Positions 56,423-64,000 of a stretch of DNA of 64,000 nt are shown here, in pieces. The notes below the pieces were generated by a model, which made no database searches, was not told the DNA's origin, and was given only the letters and a program-made list of their open reading frames with translations. The stretch comes from Chitinimonas_A lacunae (GTDB lineage Bacteria; Pseudomonadota; Gammaproteobacteria; Burkholderiales; Chitinimonadaceae), in assembly GCF_042650885.1 (NCBI RefSeq), contig NZ_JBHSBU010000001.1:310001-374000 (forward strand). Reading direction: 5' to 3'. Numbering within the stretch: position 1 is the stretch's first letter; the number at the start of each line of letters is the position of its first letter. Position numbers and translations under genes: made by a program.

Positions 56423-57883
56423 ATGAGCCAATTTATTGACGGCGTATGGGACGCGGGCGCCGGTGCGCCGTTGAGTTCGCGCAATCCGGTCAGTCAGGCC
56501 GAAGTCTGGTCGGGCCATGCGGCAAGTGCTGCCCAGGTGGACAGCGCGGTCAAGGCGGCGCGGCGGGCGTTTCCCGACTGGCGCGACCAGCGCTTCGATG
56601 GCCGGCTCGCTGTGGTGCAGCGCTTTGGCGAGTTGCTGAACCAGCACAAGACCGAGCTGGCCGAGGTGATCGGCCTTGAAACCGGCAAGCCGCGCTGGGA
56701 AGCATTGACCGAAGTCCAGTCGATGATCGGCAAGATCGAGATTTCGCTGCGCGCCTATCAGGAACGGACCGGCAACCGCGACAGCGCCATGGGCGACGCG
56801 CGCGCCGTGCTGCGTCATCGGCCGCATGGCGTGGTGGCGGTGTTCGGTCCGTACAATTTCCCGGGCCATCTGCCCAACGGCCATATCGTGCCGGCGCTGC
56901 TGGCGGGCAACTGTGTGCTGTTCAAGCCATCCGAACTCGCGCCGCTGACTGCCCAGCGTACGGTGGAACTGTGGCAACGCGCCGGTCTGCCGGTCGGGGT
57001 GCTGCAACTGCTGCAAGGCGCGCGCGAGACGGGCGCGGCGCTGGCGGGCCATCCGGGACTCGACGGTCTGTTCTTCACCGGTTCGTCCGGCACCGGCAAC
57101 CTGCTCCATCGCCAGTTTGCCGGCCAGCCCGAAAAAATCCTGGCGCTGGAGATGGGGGGCAACAACCCGCTGATCGTCGATTCGATCAGCGACACCGATG
57201 CCGCCGTCCACCACACGATCCAATCGGCCTTTATCTCGGCCGGCCAGCGCTGCACCTGCGCCCGGCGGCTGCTGGTGCCGCGCAGTGCGGCAGGGGACGC
57301 TTTCCTGGCCCGTCTGGTCGAAGTCAGTGCGCGGCTGCGCGTCGGGCGCTGGGACGATGCCAGCGAGCCGTTTATGGGCGCGGTGATCTCGCTCGATGCC
57401 GCGGAGCGGTTGCTCGCCTCGCAAGCAGCGCTGCAAGCGCGCGGGGCGGTGTCGCTGCTGGAAATGCGCCGGCTCGAAGACGGTACGGCGCTGTTGAGTC
57501 CGGGTCTGCTCGATGTGAGCGCCGTGACCGATCTGCCGGACGAGGAGGATTTCGGGCCGCTGCTGAAAGTCCAGCGCTACGACAGCTTCGACGAGGCGCT
57601 GGCATTGGCCAACGCCACCCGTTATGGCCTGGCAGCGGGCCTCCTGTCCGACCGTTCCGACCTCTATGACCGTTTCTGGCGCGAAGTGCGCGCCGGCATC
57701 GTCAACTGGAACAAACCGCTGACCGGGGCGTCGAGCGCGGCGCCGTTCGGCGGGATCGGGGCATCGGGCAATCATCGGCCGAGTGCCTATTACGCGGCGG
57801 ACTATTGCAGTTATCCGGTGGCCGGGCTCGAAGCCCCGAGCGCGACCTTGCCCGCCACCCTGTCGCCCGGCATGGCCTTCTAG
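56423..57883 (+). CDS. astD: Succinylglutamate semialdehyde dehydrogenase
   Basis: The 486-residue NAD-dependent aldehyde dehydrogenase makes N-succinylglutamate. Family motifs: VFGPYNFPGHLPNGH, FTGSSGTGNLLH (NAD), LEMGGNNPLIVD with the general-base Glu, and SAGQRCTCARRLLVP with the catalytic Cys. ATG at 56423 has GGAG upstream. A 95-bp AT-rich gap separates it from aruG and may hold a second promoter. Two bases separate its stop from the following acetyltransferase start (ATG at 57885). Confidence 0.94.
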   Translation: MSQFIDGVWDAGAGAPLSSRNPVSQAEVWSGHAASAAQVDSAVKAARRAFPDWRDQRFDGRLAVVQRFGELLNQHKTELAEVIGLETGKPRWEALTEVQSMIGKIEISLRAYQERTGNRDSAMGDARAVLRHRPHGVVAVFGPYNFPGHLPNGHIVPALLAGNCVLFKPSELAPLTAQRTVELWQRAGLPVGVLQLLQGARETGAALAGHPGLDGLFFTGSSGTGNLLHRQFAGQPEKILALEMGGNNPLIVDSISDTDAAVHHTIQSAFISAGQRCTCARRLLVPRSAAGDAFLARLVEVSARLRVGRWDDASEPFMGAVISLDAAERLLASQAALQARGAVSLLEMRRLEDGTALLSPGLLDVSAVTDLPDEEDFGPLLKVQRYDSFDEALALANATRYGLAAGLLSDRSDLYDRFWREVRAGIVNWNKPLTGASSAAPFGGIGASGNHRPSAYYAADYCSYPVAGLEAPSATLPATLSPGMAF

Positions 57884-57884
57884 T

Positions 57885-58490
57885 ATGGAAGGGCTCGACC
57901 TGCATCTACGGCCATGGCGGGTATCCGATCTCGAAGAAATGGCGCGCTGGCATGTGTCGGGCGCGACCTGGCGGCGTTTCGATGCGCCCTATCTGCCGCC
58001 AGCCAGTGCGGCGGCCATGGTGGAGCAGGTAAGGGCCTGGTTGCTGCGCCCGCCTGCTGTCGCTGAATCGCTGGTGGTGGCCGACAGCGACAGTGACCGG
58101 CTGCTTGGGCGGGTCTGGCGCTACTGGCAGTGTCGCGACAGCCGCTGGCTCAGCACGGGCGTGGTGCTGTACGACCCGACCTACTGGCATCGCGGTCTGG
58201 GCTATCAGGCGCTGGGACTATGGTGCGAGCACCTATTCACCGTGATGACCGATCTGCGGCGGCTCGATCTGCGCACCTGGTCGGGCAACCCGGCCATGAT
58301 GCGGCTGGCGGCCCGGCTCGGTTTTGTCGAAGAAGGGCGCTTTCGCCGGGCGCGCGAGGTTGACGGGGTCCATTACGATGCCCTGGCCTACGGCGTATTG
58401 CGCGAGGAATGGCGCAGCCGCTATCCGGCCGGTTTTGCCCAGGCGCTGACGCGGCGCGTGCCGGACTCGACGGTGCTGGCCGCACCTTGA
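57885..58490 (+). CDS. GNAT-family acetyltransferase inside the ast cluster
   Basis: The 201-residue protein resembles RimJ/RimL-type N-acetyltransferases: an N-terminal LHLRPWRVSDLEEMARWH, then LSTGVVLYDPTYWHRGLGYQALGLW, which contains the acyl-CoA loop (R-G-L-G-Y), and TWSGNPAMMRLAARLGFVEEGRFRRAREVDGVHYDALAYGVLREEW near the C-terminus. The ATG at 57885 starts one base after the astD stop, with no separate ribosome site, so it is translated by coupling. Substrate unknown; a protein N-terminus, small molecule or ribosomal target are all possible. It is not one of the known ast genes. Confidence 0.82.
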   Translation: MEGLDLHLRPWRVSDLEEMARWHVSGATWRRFDAPYLPPASAAAMVEQVRAWLLRPPAVAESLVVADSDSDRLLGRVWRYWQCRDSRWLSTGVVLYDPTYWHRGLGYQALGLWCEHLFTVMTDLRRLDLRTWSGNPAMMRLAARLGFVEEGRFRRAREVDGVHYDALAYGVLREEWRSRYPAGFAQALTRRVPDSTVLAAP

Positions 58491-58527
58491 GCGGCTGCCC
58501 GGTCCGATTTTCACCGAAGGAAACGAC

Positions 58528-59871
58528 ATGATCGCTTACGAAGCCAATTTCGACGGCCTGGTCGGCCCGACCCACAACTATGCCGGGCTGTCCTACGGCA
58601 ATGTGGCCTCGACCAGCAACGAGCGGCTGGTCTCCAATCCCAAGCTGGCGGCGCGGCAGGGGCTGGCCAAGATGAAGGCGCTGCACGATCTGGGCTTCAA
58701 GCAAGGGGTGCTGGCGCCGCACGAGCGGCCCGATGTGGCGGCGCTGCGCCGGGTCGGTTTCTCGGGCAGCGATGCCGAGGTGCTGCGACAGGCGGGCGAA
58801 CAGGCGCCGGCCTTGCTGGCGGCCTGCTCCTCGGCCTCGGCGATGTGGACGGCCAACGCCGCGACCGTCAGCCCCTCGGCCGATACGGCCGACCGGCGGG
58901 TCCATTTCACCGCAGCCAATCTCAACAATAAATTCCACCGCTCGATCGAGCATCCGACCACCAGCCGGATCCTGGCGGCGATGTTCGCCGATGAGCGACA
59001 TTTCGCCCACCATCAGGCGCTGCCGGCGCAGATGCATTTCGGCGACGAAGGGGCGGCCAACCATACCCGGTTCTGTCGTGACTACGGCGAGGCCGGGGTC
59101 GAGTTCTTCGTGTTCGGCCAGGCAGCGTTCGATCCGCGCTATCCGCGTCCGACGCGCTTTCCGGCGCGCCAGACCCTCGAAGCCTCTCAGGCCGTGGCCC
59201 GGCTCCATGGGCTTGATCCGGCGGGCGTGGTATTTGCCCAGCAAGCGCCCGAGACCATCGATCAGGGCGTGTTCCATAACGATGTGATTGCCGTCGGCAA
59301 CCGCGAAGTGCTGTTTCACCACCAGCGGGCCTTTCTCGACCAGGAGCGGGTACTGGCCGAACTGGGGGACAAGCTGGCCCGGCTCGGCGGTCGTTTTCAG
59401 GCGATCGAGGTGCCCGAGGCCGAAGTCACGGTCGAAGAGGCGGTGCGCTCCTATCTGTTCAACAGCCAGCTGCTGAGCCGGGCGGACGGGCGCATGATCA
59501 TCGTGGTGCCCGAGGAATGTAAGGCCAACGAGCGGGTCTGGCGCTATTTGCAGAGGCTGAGCCAGAGCGGCGGTCCGATCGATCAGGTGCTGGTGTTCGA
59601 TCTCAAGCAATCGATGCAGAACGGCGGCGGTCCGGCCTGTCTGCGGCTGCGGGTGGCGCTCAACGACGCCGAGCTGGCCGCGGTCAATCCGCGTGTATTG
59701 ATGTCGGACGAGCTGTTTGCCACGCTCAACGACTGGGTCGATCGTCATTACCGCGACCGGCTGAGTGCGGCTGATCTGGCCGATCCGCTGCTGGTCGAGG
59801 AGTGCCGGGTAGCGCTTGACGAGCTGACCCGGATTCTGGGACTGGGCTCGGTCTATCCGTTCCAGCTTTGA
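58528..59871 (+). CDS. astB: N-succinylarginine dihydrolase
   Basis: The 447-residue enzyme hydrolyses succinylarginine to succinylornithine, CO2 and ammonia. The N-terminus AYEANFDGLVGPTHNYAGLSYGN is diagnostic. The catalytic His region is HNDVIAVGNREVLFHH and the nucleophilic Cys lies in MQNGGGPACLRLRVAL near residue 370. Length equals the E. coli enzyme. Ends 11 bp before astE. Confidence 0.96.
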   Translation: MIAYEANFDGLVGPTHNYAGLSYGNVASTSNERLVSNPKLAARQGLAKMKALHDLGFKQGVLAPHERPDVAALRRVGFSGSDAEVLRQAGEQAPALLAACSSASAMWTANAATVSPSADTADRRVHFTAANLNNKFHRSIEHPTTSRILAAMFADERHFAHHQALPAQMHFGDEGAANHTRFCRDYGEAGVEFFVFGQAAFDPRYPRPTRFPARQTLEASQAVARLHGLDPAGVVFAQQAPETIDQGVFHNDVIAVGNREVLFHHQRAFLDQERVLAELGDKLARLGGRFQAIEVPEAEVTVEEAVRSYLFNSQLLSRADGRMIIVVPEECKANERVWRYLQRLSQSGGPIDQVLVFDLKQSMQNGGGPACLRLRVALNDAELAAVNPRVLMSDELFATLNDWVDRHYRDRLSAADLADPLLVEECRVALDELTRILGLGSVYPFQL

Positions 59872-59882
59872 GGGGAGACGCG

Positions 59883-60854
59883 ATGCACGCCTATCTGGCC
59901 GATCTGCTGGCCGCTCGCGCGCCCGATCTGCCGCCTACCTTGCCCGGCGGTGCCCGGCTCAGCGTGGCTGGCGAGGGTCTGCTGCTGATCGAGCCGGCAG
60001 TCCCTGCGCTTGATCTGTTCTTGTCCTGCGGCATCCACGGTAATGAAACGGCGCCGGTCGAGCTGGTCGATCGACTGCTGGCCGATCTGCTCGACGGGCG
60101 ACTTGGCGCCGGGGCGCGACTGCTGCTGGCGTTTGGCAATCCGCCCGCCTTGCGATGTGGCGAGCGTTATCTCGACGACGACCTGAACCGCCTGTTCGGC
60201 AAGCCGGCAGAACAGACCGGCGAGGGCCCGGCCGCTCAGCGCTCACGCGAACTGGAGCGGGCGGCCACGGCCTTTTTCGCCCAGTCGGGCAGCCGGCCAC
60301 GGCTGCATTACGATCTGCATACCGCGATCCGCGGTTCGGCGATCGAGAAGTTTGCCATCTATCCGTTTCCGCACGAGGCGCCGTTCGATCTGGTCGAGAT
60401 TGCCCGGCTGGCGGCCTGCGGTATCGAGGCGGTGTTGCTGCAATCCAAGCCGTCGCCGACCTTTTCCTATTTCACCCGCCGCCATGGCGGTGCCCATGGT
60501 TTTACCCTGGAACTGGGGCGGGCGCGGCCCTTTGGCGACAACGGCTCGGTCGATCTGAGCGCGCTTGAGGCCGAATTGCGGCGGCTGGTAACGGGGGAGC
60601 TGCGGCGTCATCAGGTCGCTCCGCCGCAGTTGTTTACCGTGTCGCGTGAAATCATCAAGACCAGCGAGGACTTCCGCCTTCATCTGGCCGATTCGGTGGA
60701 GAATTTCACGGCGCTGCCGCAAGGTTCGCTGCTGGCCGAGGACGGCGAGCAGCGCTGGGTCGTCACCGAGGAAGACGCCCGCATCGTGTTCCCCAATCCC
60801 AAGGTCAAGCCTGGGCTGCGGGCCGGGCTGGTGGTAGTGCCGGTGCGGCACTGA
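59883..60854 (+). CDS. astE: Succinylglutamate desuccinylase
   Basis: The 323-residue zinc enzyme yields glutamate and succinate, the last step of the pathway. Metal ligands: SCGIHGNETAPVELV (HxxE) and YDLHTAIRGSAIEKFAIYP. ATG at 59883 follows GAGGGGAGA. It shares its fold with AotO upstream. It is last in the ast cluster; no strong terminator follows directly. Confidence 0.94.
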   Translation: MHAYLADLLAARAPDLPPTLPGGARLSVAGEGLLLIEPAVPALDLFLSCGIHGNETAPVELVDRLLADLLDGRLGAGARLLLAFGNPPALRCGERYLDDDLNRLFGKPAEQTGEGPAAQRSRELERAATAFFAQSGSRPRLHYDLHTAIRGSAIEKFAIYPFPHEAPFDLVEIARLAACGIEAVLLQSKPSPTFSYFTRRHGGAHGFTLELGRARPFGDNGSVDLSALEAELRRLVTGELRRHQVAPPQLFTVSREIIKTSEDFRLHLADSVENFTALPQGSLLAEDGEQRWVVTEEDARIVFPNPKVKPGLRAGLVVVPVRH

Positions 60855-61014
60855 GTGTTTTTAGAAACTAATCTGAAAATGGCGTGCTAGAAACGGCGCG
60901 CCATTAGACAAGAAATAAATGCTTCTTGAACGGGTCCGCTCAAGCCCATCGAATTCGCGGCACTATCCGTGTCCACCAGCCGGTCCGGCCGTGATGGCGC
61001 CTTCGCGGCACGCG

Positions 61015-61386
61015 CTAGAACGTCCCGTCTCCTCTAAGCAGAGTTCCCCGCCAGATCACCTTGTCAAAGCGTGCCCGCCGCCACAGCAGGCGGCCAAGGA
61101 TCAGTAACAGTGCCAGGGGCGGATAGATCAGCGGTTGATCGAAAGCCAGACTCAGGGCCAGTGCCAGCGGCAGGACCACCACCGCCAGTGCCAGCAGCCA
61201 ACGCAATTCCGCCGACGGTTTGAGATGGCCGCCGCAATGCTTGCAATGAAGCTGCCAGCCACGCTGGCGGGTCAGCAGACGGCGCGGCCGGTCGAAGTCG
61301 AGAGCAGTCAGGCCAAGGGTTTGGTCACAGTAAGGGCAACGATGTGAGGGAGCGTGCCCGGAGGGGACGGGGTCGTATCGGGCCAT
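61015..61386 (-). CDS. Zinc-ribbon membrane protein, function unknown
   Basis: The 123-residue protein carries two Cys pairs, CPYC and CKHC (residues 17-53), forming a probable zinc ribbon, followed by two hydrophobic segments (LLALAVVVLPLALALSLAF and IYPPLALLLILGRLLW) and an Arg-rich tail. It would be an inner-membrane protein with a cytoplasmic metal knot. It lies 21 bp after the small secreted-protein gene, likely in the same transcript. Not recognised beyond this. Confidence 0.6.
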   Translation of the reverse strand: MARYDPVPSGHAPSHRCPYCDQTLGLTALDFDRPRRLLTRQRGWQLHCKHCGGHLKPSAELRWLLALAVVVLPLALALSLAFDQPLIYPPLALLLILGRLLWRRARFDKVIWRGTLLRGDGTF

Positions 61387-61407
61387 GAGCAGTCTCCAGG
61401 CGGAGGA

Positions 61408-61719
61408 TCAGGCGGGATTGCGGCCGGCGAGCGCAGTGCCGCTGCGGATGCGGATTTCCTTGCCCTGCACATCGGCGCAGACGCGGGCGCTGTTGGCGGG
61501 AGGAATCAGGGTTTGCGAGCGCCCATCGATCACGATTTCGATGCTGAAGCTGTCGGCGGTGCAGATCCGATAGTTCTGCGGCGTGGTGGCCTGGACGATG
61601 GTGCTGTGATAGGAATAGGTCTGACAGTTTTCCTCGCATTGGGCCGTAGCGTAGGGATGCGAGGCGGCGAGGGCGGGAAGGGTGCTGAGCGTGGCCAACA
61701 GCAGCAAGGGCTTGTTCAT
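61408..61719 (-). CDS. Small secreted protein with four cysteines
   Basis: The 103-residue product has a signal peptide (LLLLATLSTLPALAAS). The mature part of about 85 residues contains CEENC, a third Cys in YRICTADS and a fourth in ARVCADVQ, suggesting two disulfides in the periplasm. ATG at 61719 has GGAGAG 7 bp upstream; the open frame upstream to 62007 runs antisense-like through the PAP2 gene and is rejected. No family recognised. Confidence 0.65.
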   Translation of the reverse strand: MNKPLLLLATLSTLPALAASHPYATAQCEENCQTYSYHSTIVQATTPQNYRICTADSFSIEIVIDGRSQTLIPPANSARVCADVQGKEIRIRSGTALAGRNPA

Positions 61720-61799
61720 CTTGTTCTCTCCGGTCGATGGCGTCGCCCGGCGCCGAGGCCGAGCCCGGGCAGAGTAGCCCGGGCTGCTTGAACGGCAGC

Positions 61800-62471
61800 T
61801 TAACCAAGTGGTTGCTGACGCTGGCGCCAGTAGGCTTCGGCGATAAAGACCAGGGCCAGCCAGGCCAGACCCAGCGACACCGCGGCGATGACGTCGCTGA
61901 GGTAATGGGCGCCCAGATAAATCCGACTCAGACCCACCCAGGCCACCAGCAGCGAGGACAGCAGCAACAGCAGACTGCGCCCCAGCCACGACGGGAAGCG
62001 GCGCCATAGATAGAAAGTCAGGAAACCGTAGAACAGGGTGGCGCCGATGGTGTGTCCGCTGGGAAAGCTGTAGGTCGTCAGAAACACCAGTGGGTCTTCA
62101 AATTCGGGCCGTGGCCGCTGGAACAGATACTTCAGCCCCACATTGAGCAGCTTGCCGCCACCTACGCACAGCAACAGCGTCCACAGCCAGTGCCAGGCCC
62201 GCTGCCACATCAACCAGATTGCCAATAAGCCACTTAATGCCATCACCCCAAGGGTGCCGTGCAGGTCGGTGAACACCATCATCCAGCGCGTTACCTCGGG
62301 CGTACCGCGCGCCTCGAACCAGCGGGTGAGCTGGAGATCGAGCAGAACCAGCGCGTTCTGCTGGACGACCTGATAGGCAATCACCGCAAAGCTGGTGAGG
62401 CCGACCAGCAGTAGCAACAGACCGATGATTTGCTCACGCAGCAAGGGATCGCGAGGCAGCAGTTTGGACAT
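61800..62471 (-). CDS. PAP2-family membrane phosphatase
   Basis: The 223-residue integral membrane protein has about six helices and all three acid-phosphatase signature blocks: KYLFQRPRP (KxxxxxxRP), FPSGHT (PSGH), and SRIYLGAHYLSD (SRxxxxxHxxxD). Such enzymes dephosphorylate undecaprenyl diphosphate, phosphatidate or phosphatidylglycerophosphate; the family alone does not decide. It is first of a possible three-gene minus-strand unit with the secreted protein and the zinc-ribbon protein (gap 80 bp). Confidence 0.85.
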   Translation of the reverse strand: MSKLLPRDPLLREQIIGLLLLLVGLTSFAVIAYQVVQQNALVLLDLQLTRWFEARGTPEVTRWMMVFTDLHGTLGVMALSGLLAIWLMWQRAWHWLWTLLLCVGGGKLLNVGLKYLFQRPRPEFEDPLVFLTTYSFPSGHTIGATLFYGFLTFYLWRRFPSWLGRSLLLLLSSLLVAWVGLSRIYLGAHYLSDVIAAVSLGLAWLALVFIAEAYWRQRQQPLG

Positions 62472-63125
62472 CTAGTAAGCACTCCACAGTAGCAGCGGCT
62501 GATACCGGCGAAGCCGATTGGTCGGTTGGGGGAATGGAAAGTTCGGCTCGGCAATAAGAAAAATCAACGTGGGAAATATTGAGTTTGCCAAATTGCCAGC
62601 GTGGCATCGGGTGATATTTTATATGAGGAATGTCTCGGTTAACTACATGGAGATAGGATTGTTGGTAGTGGACAGTTAAATGGAGTCGATGGGCATCTGT
62701 CTGCTCAATTGTGTCTGTCAGGTGATACGAACTTTTGCTTGCCATGAAACAGATCAAGATCAAATCTTCTGCTTTTCTATATGGGGTGATTTTTCCAACA
62801 TCAACACTTGAGCTGTGGCCAGCATCCACTCATTGCCTGCCACAGCTTTTGCCAAAAAACTCCAGAAAAATTATCGCAGACAGAAATTGGAATATTGTCT
62901 ATGTCCCGTGGACGCCTTCAGGCTGCATAGTCCTGATGCTGGCCCTTCAAGCATGGTTCACAGAGGTCAAATGCCGAGGATGGAAATGTACAGACAGGAG
63001 GAAAGCTGCTTGTTCAGCCAGGCAAGTAGGTGGTCGATCATCACGATTAGCTGTACCCGGAGCGTTTCATGATTTCTATAAAATTCAATTTCGATTTCTC
63101 AAACAGGAATCCAATATTCTGCACA
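62472..63125. other. 654-bp intergenic region, AT-rich, nothing recognised
   Basis: Lower GC than the neighbouring core genes. Open frames across it on both strands have no family features or good ribosome sites. Confidence 0.4.
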
Positions 63126-63410
63126 TTATCGTGCTGCCCTGACGCCTCCTAGTTCCTCCTTCAAAAAAGAAAGCTGATGCGAGACTTCCTGCCAGACCCT
63201 GATCGGGATGCGGCTCTCTCCCCAATGACCATAATCTTTATAGGCGGGCCAGCACTTGACTATGCAGGGCTCAATAAAACCGAAAGCCGTTTCATATGGA
63301 AAAATGCTTTCAATTCTTGCATGGTCATCCTCGGGTAGGCCGGGGACTAATTCCATGATCAGGCCGGTGCTGACCTGTTGTCTGTTTCTTATCTGGAAAT
63401 CAATTTCCAT
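63126..63410 (-). CDS. Hypothetical protein, AT-rich gene
   Basis: The 94-residue product (MEIDFQIRNRQQVSTG...) looks like a soluble alpha/beta protein rich in Trp and acidic residues (EPCIVKCWPAYKDYGHWGESRIP). The gene is more AT-rich than its neighbours, which suggests acquisition. It is separated from the efflux gene upstream by a terminator. I do not recognise the family; small immunity or phage-related proteins can look like this, but there is no partner gene to support that. Confidence 0.45.
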   Translation of the reverse strand: MEIDFQIRNRQQVSTGLIMELVPGLPEDDHARIESIFPYETAFGFIEPCIVKCWPAYKDYGHWGESRIPIRVWQEVSHQLSFLKEELGGVRAAR

Positions 63411-63462
63411 CGGTCTGGACGTTCTTGGATTGGTTGGAATGATAGGAAGTGGGGTGTGGATA

Positions 63463-63494
63463 TAAAAAGCGTCCGATGCAAATACACCGGACGC
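63463..63494 (-). terminator. Terminator of the outer-membrane efflux gene
   Basis: On the minus strand a GCGTCCG / CGGACGC stem is followed by TTTTTA, about 120 bp after the stop codon of the efflux gene. Confidence 0.85.
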
Positions 63495-63617
63495 TGCAGG
63501 GGACTACAGTAAGCAGCTCAGCCTGTCTGATAAATATCCTATGAATGAATATCTAACAGTGCTGCTCCTGGTTTTGCTTGGACTGTTACCCAGGCACAGG
63601 ATCTTATCTACACTACC

Positions 63618-64000
63618 TCACTGCGCCTTCGCCGCCACCGTCTCCGACCATCCCCCGCCAAGTGCCTGGTAGACATCGACCAGGGCGTTGACCCGGTCGC
63701 GCAGGGCGGTGGCGCGGTTGCGTTCGACGCTGAGACGGTCGTTTTCGACGTCGAGCAGGTCGAGCCGGCTGGCAGCGCCCTGGCGCAGGCGCAGATTGGT
63801 CAGTTCGCTGACGGCGGCCACGGCCTTGGCAGTGCTTTCTGCGGCGACCAGTTGCTCGCGGGCGGCCCGATGGGCAGCCAGGGCAGCGCGGGTATCGGCA
63901 TACGCCTGCCGGGCGGTCTGCTGATAGGTCAGCAGGACCTGCTCGCGCACCGCCTGGGCCTGTTCGACCTGACGGCCGACCCGGTACAGGCCGACCAGAG
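63618..64000 (-). CDS. Outer-membrane efflux channel of the NodT/OprM family, C-terminal part
   Basis: About 127 residues are visible; the gene runs off the right edge. The helical pattern (LLTYQQTARQAYADTRAALAAHRAAREQL and LTNLRLRQGAASRLDLLDVENDRLSVERNRATAL, ending VNALVDVYQALGGGW) is the conserved C-terminal alpha-barrel repeat of TolC-like factors that partner RND or other tripartite pumps. The pump and adaptor genes should lie to the right. Confidence 0.88.
   Translation of the reverse strand, partial: LVGLYRVGRQVEQAQAVREQVLLTYQQTARQAYADTRAALAAHRAAREQLVAAESTAKAVAAVSELTNLRLRQGAASRLDLLDVENDRLSVERNRATALRDRVNALVDVYQALGGGWSETVAAKAQ

Noticed and set aside
60880..60905. Inverted repeat AATGGCG/CGCCATT after astE as terminator
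   Set aside because: Short stem, no T tract; not convincing as a rho-independent terminator.

Overview
The window reads as a chromosomal stretch of a GC-rich betaproteobacterium, most likely in the Neisseriales (Chromobacteriaceae/Chitinibacteraceae type). The clues are a one-piece tmRNA whose tag reads ANDETYALAA, the order ribF-ileS-lspA-ispH, the order prfB-(kptA)-lysS, and a Pseudomonas-like arginine catabolic locus. This placement is inference from gene content; no search was run. No rRNA, canonical tRNA, insertion sequence or CRISPR array was seen. The left edge carries the end of what looks like an integrated element abutting the 3' end of ssrA.

Layout. 1-1100: element-type HTH protein, then ssrA on the minus strand. 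1118-3830: mtaD-ubiG-gph operon on the minus strand; the gph stop codon lies inside the predicted -10 box of ssrA. 4676-6190: secreted transglutaminase of the oomycete-elicitor type. 6585-8404: a compact minus-strand operon of an XRE/receiver-like regulator, a double-glycine leader peptide and a LuxR-type autoinducer-binding regulator, headed by a perfect CT-N12-AG palindrome; this is the best candidate here for an undescribed signalling or peptide system. 8731-14701: M61 peptidase, greB, a periplasmic binding protein, modABC and a Pmp3-like peptide. 15056-20437: ribF-ileS-lspA-ispH on the minus strand. 20755-23501: amino-acid-type binding protein and pyruvate kinase. 24283-30610: prfB (programmed +1 frameshift)-kptA-lysS, then a J-domain/pilin fusion and mnmC, all on the minus strand. 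31044-40583: a secreted fascin-like protein and two giant hybrid signalling proteins, one ending in an HD-GYP domain.

41372-60854 is an arginine/ornithine utilisation region. gdhB (NAD-dependent glutamate dehydrogenase, minus strand) is divergent from aotJQMOP-argR (uptake and AraC-family regulator), followed by the arginine succinyltransferase pathway astC-aruF-aruG-astD-(GNAT)-astB-astE. Arginine is imported by AotJQMP, converted to glutamate by the Ast enzymes, and glutamate is oxidised by GdhB. Sites fitting AA-N5-TGTCGC-N8-AA, which contain the published P. aeruginosa ArgR half-site, are found upstream of gdhB, aotJ and astC. An 89-bp segment holding the astC site is duplicated 568 bp upstream.

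61015-64000 holds a zinc-ribbon membrane protein, a small secreted protein, a PAP2 phosphatase, an AT-rich hypothetical gene and the C-terminal end of an outer-membrane efflux channel that runs off the window.
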